A DNA stretch of 64,000 nt, from positions 310,001 to 374,000 of the forward strand of contig JASVEC010000023.1 in assembly GCA_030770535.1 (NCBI GenBank), given 5' to 3'. This DNA is from Batkoa obscura. Lineage: Eukaryota > Entomophthoromycota > Entomophthoromycetes > Entomophthorales > Batkoaceae. Below are positions 57,285-64,000 of the stretch, piece by piece. The notes under the pieces were generated by a model. It made no database searches. It was not told the origin of the DNA and saw only the letters and a program-made list of their open reading frames with translations. Within the stretch, counting starts at the first letter, position 1. Every line of letters begins with the position of its first letter. The position numbers and the translations under genes were made by a program.

Positions 57285-58255
57285 CTATTTCAGGTCTAAT
57301 AAGTTTACATTGTATCTTGTAAGAATTATGACATTCAAAACCTACATCGCATAGTTCTTCAATAATATTTGATATCTGTTTAAATCAAATTTTTTGTATA
57401 TTTGGTGATAAAGAAACAGATTTTAACAATTTAAACGATAGCGCTTTGATACACCCTCCCCTTAAAGTTGATAGCTTTATAAAATCAATAGCAATTTTAT
57501 TAATTTTACCAAAATGTCCTAAAACAGTAACTTTATCACTTTTAAGTAAATTTGAATTATTATGATCGTTTCTTTCGAAATAACCAAGAACGCTACCAAT
57601 GGATTTTATACTCTTCAATTTGTCTAAATCCTCCAGATATTGAATAATAGTACTGTTGATTCCCATTTCAACCTTGATTCTAAGTTGAAGCTAAAATTTA
57701 TACTACAGTTGAATTTAGTAAGAGTGATAACAGCTCCTTTAGAATTCAAGTGTAATGTTTTTAGTATGGTGAAATTTGCTTTAAGATTATCCAATGTGTT
57801 GAAGTTTATAAATCTTGTGGATACTGATTTAAATATTTTTAACACCTTTGAGTCCAAATATTTAACTGCTTCTTTAGTATACATCTTCTTTCCATCAAGT
57901 TCAAGCTTTTATATCTAGTTTAAATAATTAGAAAGCAGATTCAATGAACGTAAATATCTATCATAAATCATTGTTGTCTTTTTTAGTTTCAGTAATAAAG
58001 AATTTAGACTACTATATCAATATTTTTACCCTTGGTGGTTCGCTTATCATGATAATTTGAAGACCCAATATTTATACGATCAACTAATACATAAGAGTCT
58101 TAGTATTTAACTTCATATGTCTCATTGACAATCGGTCCTATTTAATAAACTTTTACTGATATTCTTCATAACCATTGTATTCACCATAGTTAAGCACGGA
58201 GCATATCAAATATATTTAATCATATGGTTTACGTTTTTAAATAACAGATTATTTA
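57285..58255 (-). pseudogene. F-box/LRR-like pseudogene 4
   Basis: The only member of the cluster on the minus strand. Order of fragments: LCFLNNLLFKNVNHMIKY (F-box end), EAVKYLDSKVLKIFKSV, LKTLHLNSKGAVITLTKFN, LDKLKSIKSIGSVLGYFE and LSFKLLKSVSLSPNIQKI, then it ends beside MITE copy 18 without the usual C-terminus. Several frames and stops show it is dead. Confidence 0.8.
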
Positions 58256-58319
58256 AAAAACATAAATTTTATTTCTGATATGGGGTTGTCCCAATTGGTT
58301 TCAGAATTTACTTAGAAGT

Positions 58320-58790
58320 GTGAAATCTGGTACTCAGGGTTTGGAGTCAAGAACAGCTATTGCTGGGTTGACTACACTATAAGTCGAAAGGTCTTAGTTT
58401 ATGTGATTAAGGTAGACTTGGATTATGAGGAATAGCACGTAATAGGTTACAGGCTATATAAGACAAATAGAATAGACAATACTAATGTAAAATCTACGTA
58501 AAATACTATTAAGAAAACGTAGTGGCTTTATTAAATGTTCGAGATATCAAAGAATAATTCAGTTAAAAAGCCTCGAACTACTATACTCTGTAAACTCTTT
58601 TAGACTCTGAAAAGTATAAATATCAAAATGAGAAGATAATATTCTTTGGGATGGAGCTAGAAATTCTCATAACAAATCAAAATAAGAACGTGGAATTGAT
58701 TTTCTCTGAACTCAAGAACACAACAGCTTAGGGGATTGTTATGTTATAATTAACCATGGGACTGACAAAGCGATATTTCACAGAAGTTGA
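58320..58790 (-). repeat. Dispersed degenerate coding repeat, copy 2 (possible LINE tail)
   Basis: Reverse complement of the repeat at 44015-44490, with shared blocks such as AAGACCTTTCGACTTA and TTGTGTTCTTGAGTT. On the minus strand it reads CEISLCQSHG, CCVLEFRENQ and RILSSHFDIYTF in different frames. It ends just upstream of the DNA transposon. Confidence 0.5.
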
Positions 58791-58834
58791 TCCAAATTTT
58801 AAATTTTTAAATTTGTGTCTAATGTGACGGTTAA

Positions 58835-60850
58835 ATCTAAAAAGCCTAAATGAAATCTCTCTATTTAAAACTTATTTTAATTGTTTCCTTTTCTTAAATA
58901 AGCTAACTTTCCTAATTATATGTTTTATGTTATTTCTGTTAGATATTTAATAGATATATAATATATAACTATATGATTATATAATTATATAAATATAGTT
59001 ATTTGACTTTGTTTTTTGTTGAAATAAAAATAAAATGCAAACTTCCATAACTAAACTTCGAAATGGAATTTTTGAAAATTTCAATACAATAGGGAGGAGT
59101 ACACAACATAAACATTATAATTCATTTACATCAATTTTAAGAGCTACTTATAATAACCCAAGGTTTATGGAATTTTATAATAAAACGAAATAAAGAAAAG
59201 ATATATTATCAAAGTTTACTATTAACAATAATAAACTTAATCAATCAATATATAAAATTAGTGCTTTGAGGGAAACAGGAAATAAAAATAAACAAATAGC
59301 GTTATTATCAACTATAGCTTCAGCATATTCTTTTGATGAATGTAAGAGTTTTGGGTTTAATAGAAATAGAAATCAATATGATTGTTCAAAAATAAGTAAT
59401 AATAGTAATAATATAGCAACATTACAACCTATTATTAAAAATACAAAAAAATTAAAAATGACCAAGTTGAAACTATTGTACAATTACTAAATGATTCGGC
59501 TATTTCACCAAGATTTAATAAAAAAAATAATGGTAGTAAATATTCATCAGATAATATATATATTAAATAAGAGTAGAAGAATGATATATAGTAAATGCTT
59601 TGATGATCTAAGAGATAAAGCAGTAGATAGGTCAACATTTTTTAAATATATACCAAGTAATTTCAAAAATCCAGCAAGAAAAACAGATCTGTCTAATATA
59701 TGTGCTCAGTATACAGTTAAAAAAAAGTTATTTGAAAATAAAATAAAATACAGCAATAAAGAATAAAGCAGAGATAGAAGAAATTTTCAATAAAGAAGAA
59801 AAATTATACAAATTACATAAATTCTGTGTTGATACTCAAAAAAACACATTTAATGAAACTATTAAAAAATTAAATAACAAAAGTTGTATAATAGTTTTAG
59901 ATTTTAAACAAAATATGGAAATAGGAACGAGACCAGATTCAATAAATTCAGATCATTATAATAAACAAGCTATATCAGTATTAGGCTTTGGTGTTTTATA
60001 TTTAAAAGATGATAAAACAATAGACAAAGTTTACTTTGATTATTTATCTGAAATATTGAATCATGATCCAGCATATGAAGGAGATTGTTTAATCGATTTA
60101 ATCTCTACAGAGCTTTTATTTAAAAAGTTTACAAAAATTAATATATGGGCAGATACAGGAAACCATTTTAGATCTCAAGAGTTCCTACATTATATCTTTA
60201 AAGAAATTCATAAAATAAATAGTAGTTTGAATGTTAATCTTAATTTTTTGCTGAGCATCATGGAAAAAGTGTAGTTGATGGACATTTTGGAAACCTTTCA
60301 AAATGGAAAAGTAGTTTTGAAGCGTTAGGTAAAATAGAAGATATGGGGATGTATTTTTGTGTTTAAGAATTTTACTAGCAACCTTTCCACCTAAATAGCG
60401 CTTAAAAGATGGAAAAAGTAATGAAGCCAAAAAAACACTCCCATATCAATCAACTAATTTCAAGATTTGAGGCTTTTATTTGTGAACATAATAAAATTAA
60501 TAACTCGACTGTTAATAATGGGAAAACAGATATAATTTTTAAAAAGTATAAAAGAAACAAAAATACAAAAAGAATAATAGAGATGCAGGGCATTAAAAAG
60601 TATTTACACTTTATTAAACATAACAATAAACTAAATTGTTACCCAGTATCTAATACATCAAAAAAGAGCGATATAGTTCCAATTAAAGTTATAGAGTCTA
60701 TAGAAAATAGAAAAATTAAAAGATCAACCTCAGCTTATCTTACGAAAATAACAGAGAATTTAAAAGTTTTGATATCTACAAAGCAAGTGAGTAGTTTTTT
60801 AAATGATAGAAATAGATTATTAAATGTTAAGATTACTTAAGTTATTAATA
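58835..60850 (+). mobile_element. DDE-type DNA transposon, decayed, carrying a MITE
   Basis: Boundaries are approximate; the left edge is where similarity to the truncated copy at 20003-20720 begins. The transposase relic runs from ATG 59035 (MQTSITKLRNGIFENFN). A middle part reads SRRMIYSKCFDDLRDK, STFFKYIPSNF and RKTDLSNICAQY, a zinc-finger-like segment. A catalytic core follows with first Asp IIVLDFKQN, second Asp INIWADTGNHFRSQEF, and FAEHHGKSVVDGHFG near the third acidic residue. The C-terminal part ends at 60840. It is broken by a stop near 59191, at least three frame changes (near 59455, 59560 and 60253) and MITE copy 19. The DDE superfamily is not assigned and terminal repeats were not found. 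Confidence 0.75.
60345..60442 (+). mobile_element. MITE copy 19, inside the transposase
   Basis: Near-consensus forward copy GGGGATGTATTTTTGTG to CACTCCC. ATAT at 60341-60344 and 60443-60446. Subtracting it with one ATAT joins GKIED to INQLISRFEAF in a single frame. Confidence 0.95.
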
Positions 60851-60854
60851 GTTA

Positions 60855-61200
60855 AGTTAATAAATAATCAAAGAACAAGTAATTGTAATAATATGTAAAA
60901 ACTATTATTACCTGTACTATATAGGGATGGTTAATCATAGTGTTGGGGCTAACCAATTCCTCCCATGTAGCCATTTATTAACTTAGCAATATATTAATAG
61001 TGTAATTGTAACATTAAAATAGTTTATTTATTTGATAGCAAATCTACAATGTTGGTTATAAAACAGTCAATAATAAATATTTCTCAATAAAGTTTTATAA
61101 GAATATATGTTTAAGATCTAGTAGAAATTCAGCTAACTTAGATTATAAACTATAATAGAATAACTTAGAACTGTTTCTGGGTATTTTTATTTTAATAAAA
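60855..61200. other. Intergenic, nothing recognised
   Basis: Spacer after the DNA transposon. I could not see a terminal inverted repeat partner here. Confidence 0.4.
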
Positions 61201-61205
61201 AATTT

Positions 61206-61297
61206 GTGAATGTATTTTTGTTTAAGAATTTTGCCAACTTTTCCGCTTAAATAGCGCTTAAAAATGGAAAAAACAATGAAGTTAAAAAAACACTCCC
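61206..61297 (+). mobile_element. MITE copy 20
   Basis: Forward copy GTGAATGTATTTTTG to CACTCCC with internal TTTTCCGCTTAAATAGCGC. Exact ATTT duplication at 61202-61205 and 61298-61301, an informative site. Confidence 0.92.
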
Positions 61298-61301
61298 ATT
61301 T

Positions 61302-62300
61302 GATTTTATAAAATTTTAAGCAAAGTTTTAAAATACAAAAAATTATTTAAAAATTAGATAAAATAATGAAACTAATTCAGACATCCCTAACATTTAAATC
61401 ATGTTTGGTAAGGGCACCACGATAATTAAAAATCAATTGTATTAGTTGAAAAATAGTACTTAACAAAGATAAAGTTACTAATAATTAATTAGTGTTTATT
61501 ATTAATAACATATAAAATTTTAGTCATTGTAATTGTTGAGATTATCATTTATATAATATTAAGTTACGTAACTAAGTTTAGAGCAAAGCAAGTATCCGTA
61601 CCCGACATTTTCTAATTGGTAATCTTTTTATCGAGACTTGTTATTAAATCACTATTCTAAATAGCTAGAATACTGAGATGTAAAAGCAATAAACACTTGG
61701 TCTAGGATTTCAAAAGAGTCTTTCAAGATAAGTGAATATAGTTTGTTAATAACATTACATGGTTTTAAGAAATTATAACATATCATTTATCTATAAAAGA
61801 TATTTTATATCAAAGAACACATATGACATTTACAACCTTATTTTATTAAAGCAACTTTATACTAATTAAAAATGTGTGAATTGAATTTAATAGTATAGTT
61901 TTATTGTTTTTATTAAGAATTAATAATATAAAGTCTATTAATATCTATTAAATATAGTTTAAAGAACTCGTTGAATTAATAAATTATAGCACTTTAATTT
62001 TTACATTAATTAATATGAGGTTACCAATATTAAATGACATACTAAGCATAACAGCTGCAGAATAACACAAATATAGAAAGAAGTTCAAAAATGACGCTTT
62101 AAGTTTATTATTTTTCACTTTTAAGTTCTTACTCGGAACTCTATTTGATTTTTTGCCAAATTATAAATAAAGTATAATGATCGAAACTTATTATAGTTCT
62201 TTAATAGTGGACGAAAGTTACTGGATTACTTGAGCCAAGATTTTTATAAAAAACAAGTCAGACATTGATCGGAGTGAGTAAAAATAAGGATTGTGATGGA
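61302..62300. other. Intergenic, nothing recognised
   Basis: 1 kb upstream of the Kunitz gene. All frames are short and no repeat copy is seen. Confidence 0.45.
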
Positions 62301-62308
62301 TATATAAA
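62301..62308 (+). promoter_or_regulatory. Candidate TATA box of the Kunitz gene
   Basis: TATATAAA about 90 bp upstream of the ATG at 62398, leaving a leader of roughly 60 nt. Sequence and position only. Confidence 0.45.
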
Positions 62309-62397
62309 CAGATAAAATGAACACATAATATTTAAAAAAAAACAATTAGATTAGATTATATAAATAATACAAATTTTAGACATTTATAGAATTAAAC

Positions 62398-63525
62398 ATG
62401 AATAGTGTACTTAGAACTTTAACTTTATTCGCCTTATTAGCTGTAAGTAGCTCTCAAAGATTAACTAATTTTAGTCAAAAGGACTGTAAAGTAATCAAAA
62501 CTAGTAATAACCCTCAATACGAAAATTTAGATAATAGATGTTTTATTAAAACTCGATCTGGTATGTGTCGTGCTGGTTTCCCATCTTATCACTTTAATCA
62601 AGATACTGGTAAATGTGTCAAAAGACTTCATGGAGGCTGTGATGATGGATGTCTTGCTTTCAGTACCATGAAAGAGTGTGAAGGCATCTGTGTTAAAAAT
62701 ATTATCCAACCAACTACTCAAACCAAACCACAAGAAGAAGAACGTCAAGACTCTTGCAAAGTAAATAAGCCTAAAAATCTATCAGCTGAGTTGAACAAAT
62801 TAGATGATAAATGTTTTATTAAAACTGAACCTGGTATGTGTCGTGCTGGCTTTCCTTCCTATCACTTTGATTTGAAGCAAAACAAATGTGTCAAAGGTAT
62901 GTTTGGTGGCTGTGCTGATGGTTGCTCCGTATTTGGTAGCATGCAAGAATGTGAAAGCTCATGTGTAAAAAAGAGTAACCAACCAGCTGCTCAAATTAAA
63001 CCACAAGAAGAAGAACGTCAAGACTCTTGCAAAGTAAATAAGCCTAAAAATCTATCAGCTGAGTTGAACAAATTAGATGATAAATGTTTTATTAAAACTG
63101 AGCCTGGTATGTGTCGTGCTGGCTTCCCTTCCTATCACTTTGATTTGAAGCAAAACAAATGTGTCAAAGGTATGTTTGGTGGCTGTGCTGATGGTTGCTC
63201 CGTATTTGGTAGCATACAAGAATGTGAAAGCTCATGTGTAAAAAAGAACATTCAACCAGCCAAAAAAGAAGAACCCAAAACTAATGGCTCTTTCTCTCAA
63301 GAATCTTGCAAAGTTGAAATTCCAGATATAATTTTCAATCCTTTAGTCAAATTTGATAGAAAATGTTACATCAAAACTGACTCTGGAATGTGTCGTGGAG
63401 CTTTCCCATCTTATCATTTTGATCCATCTAGAGGCAAATGTGTTGAAGATGTTTATGGTGGTTGTGGTGGATGTCTTGCTTTTACTAGCATTGAGGAATG
63501 TAACTCGACCTGTAGAACTCATTAA
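62398..63525 (+). CDS. Secreted protein with four Kunitz/BPTI-type inhibitor domains
   Basis: Single exon, 375 aa. Signal peptide ~1-19 (LRTLTLFALLAVSSS). Four Kunitz domains at ~48-98, 139-189, 230-280 and 323-372. The first three keep the exact BPTI spacing C-x8-C-x15-C-x7-C-x12-C-x3-C; the fourth has x11 instead of x12. The reactive-site residue after the second Cys (P1) is Arg in all four (CRAG, CRAG, CRAG, CRGA), predicting inhibition of trypsin-like serine proteases. Each domain has two extra Cys, one ~18 residues upstream and one in the loop after Cys4, suggesting a fourth disulfide not found in classical BPTI. Linkers are Gln/Glu/Lys-rich. Domains 2 and 3 are nearly identical in DNA. 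It would act outside the cell, perhaps against host or prey proteases. Confidence 0.9.
   Translation: MNSVLRTLTLFALLAVSSSQRLTNFSQKDCKVIKTSNNPQYENLDNRCFIKTRSGMCRAGFPSYHFNQDTGKCVKRLHGGCDDGCLAFSTMKECEGICVKNIIQPTTQTKPQEEERQDSCKVNKPKNLSAELNKLDDKCFIKTEPGMCRAGFPSYHFDLKQNKCVKGMFGGCADGCSVFGSMQECESSCVKKSNQPAAQIKPQEEERQDSCKVNKPKNLSAELNKLDDKCFIKTEPGMCRAGFPSYHFDLKQNKCVKGMFGGCADGCSVFGSIQECESSCVKKNIQPAKKEEPKTNGSFSQESCKVEIPDIIFNPLVKFDRKCYIKTDSGMCRGAFPSYHFDPSRGKCVEDVYGGCGGCLAFTSIEECNSTCRTH
62731..63260 (+). repeat. Tandem 273-bp coding duplication within the Kunitz gene
   Basis: The segment starting CAAGAAGAAGAACGTCAAGA at 62731 recurs at 63004, an offset of 273 bp (91 codons). Each unit carries one linker plus one Kunitz domain. 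The two units differ at only a handful of bases, so the duplication is recent. Confidence 0.92.
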
Positions 63526-63529
63526 GCTA

Positions 63530-64000
63530 TGAGCTCCTAAAATAAAATAAATTAGTGTCCTGAAAACTGTAATTTTTATCTTTGTTATTGTCATTATCAA
63601 AGTTTTGCTTTATAATATTTGTTTCAAAACATTATGTTTATAATTTTAAAAATGTTTTTATATGTTATATTTTAGTGTTATAAAGAATTTATTGAATTCT
63701 GTAAAGAGAGGGTTGTTGTAGCAAAATCAGTGTAGACTATAGCTCTTTGTAGATTAGTTATTGGAAACCAGAGAAAACCTAATAGGATACTATAGACTCG
63801 AGGTAAATATTATACTTTCATGATAAAGCGTAGCTATTAAAAAAGAAAAATCAGTAGTTCTATAGTGGATAAAAAAGGCCATACCCCACATTTGGTAGAT
63901 AAAAAAACGTAAGTCAAAGGGAGAGCCTAAATATAATTTTTATGTTCAAATGCTCTAGGCGTCAAGCTAGGTTACCTTCTAAAAACGGAAGTTAAGAAAA
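63530..64000. other. Intergenic, nothing recognised
   Basis: AT-rich spacer after the Kunitz gene to the window edge. No frame, MITE or RNA gene is seen. Confidence 0.45.

Noticed and set aside
58930-59010. Run of ATATA units as a replication origin or terminal repeat
   Set aside because: Simple AT-rich sequence with no counterpart at the other end of the transposon.
1-64000. CRISPR arrays, operons, phage or bacterial defence systems
   Set aside because: Genes have spliceosomal introns and eukaryotic families; the only short interspersed repeats are MITEs with target duplications, not spacer arrays.

Overview
This window is AT-rich eukaryotic nuclear DNA with compact genes, short GT-AG introns (about 40-110 nt) and dense relic and repeat sequence between genes. 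Several genes point to a fungus: a 161-codon tropomyosin, a GEP4-type mitochondrial PGP phosphatase, a UPF0658 membrane protein, a Vsb1/YGR125W-type SulP-STAS-cNMP protein, Med19/Rox3 and Bet2. A rhodopsin-like 7TM receptor, secreted Kunitz inhibitors and the extreme AT richness suggest an early-diverging (zoopagomycete, Conidiobolus-like) fungus. That placement is inference.

Layout. 0-8 kb is a housekeeping block: EH-domain endocytic protein (-), M17 aminopeptidase (+), tRNA-Ala (-), Med19 (+), PGP phosphatase (+), UPF0658 protein (-). 9-22 kb is an accessory stretch: a secreted lipase, two secreted beta/gamma-crystallin-like paralogs with a shared promoter block and tRNA-Val between them, decayed F-box-like relics, a truncated DNA transposon and a decaying Kunitz paralog. 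22-36 kb holds a small membrane protein, three SDR paralogs (two intact, one dead), a class A-like GPCR, a DUF4203-like membrane protein, tRNA-Asn and Bet2. 36-58 kb is a cluster of six F-box/LRR-like paralogs (two intact, four dead) interrupted by the SulP and tropomyosin genes. 58-64 kb has a degenerate repeat that may be a LINE tail, a DDE-type DNA transposon and an intact secreted protein with four Kunitz domains.

The most distinctive signal is a family of ~95-100 bp MITEs, 20 copies in 64 kb, with ~15 bp terminal inverted repeats beginning GGGGATGT and 4-bp target duplications. One copy splits the transposase, and others split or abut F-box genes. At two coding sites, subtracting the MITE plus one 4-bp duplication restores the reading frame, which fixes the target-site size directly. 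The secreted lipase, crystallin-like proteins and Kunitz inhibitors together fit an organism that interacts with hosts or prey outside the cell; this is inferred from families and signal peptides only.
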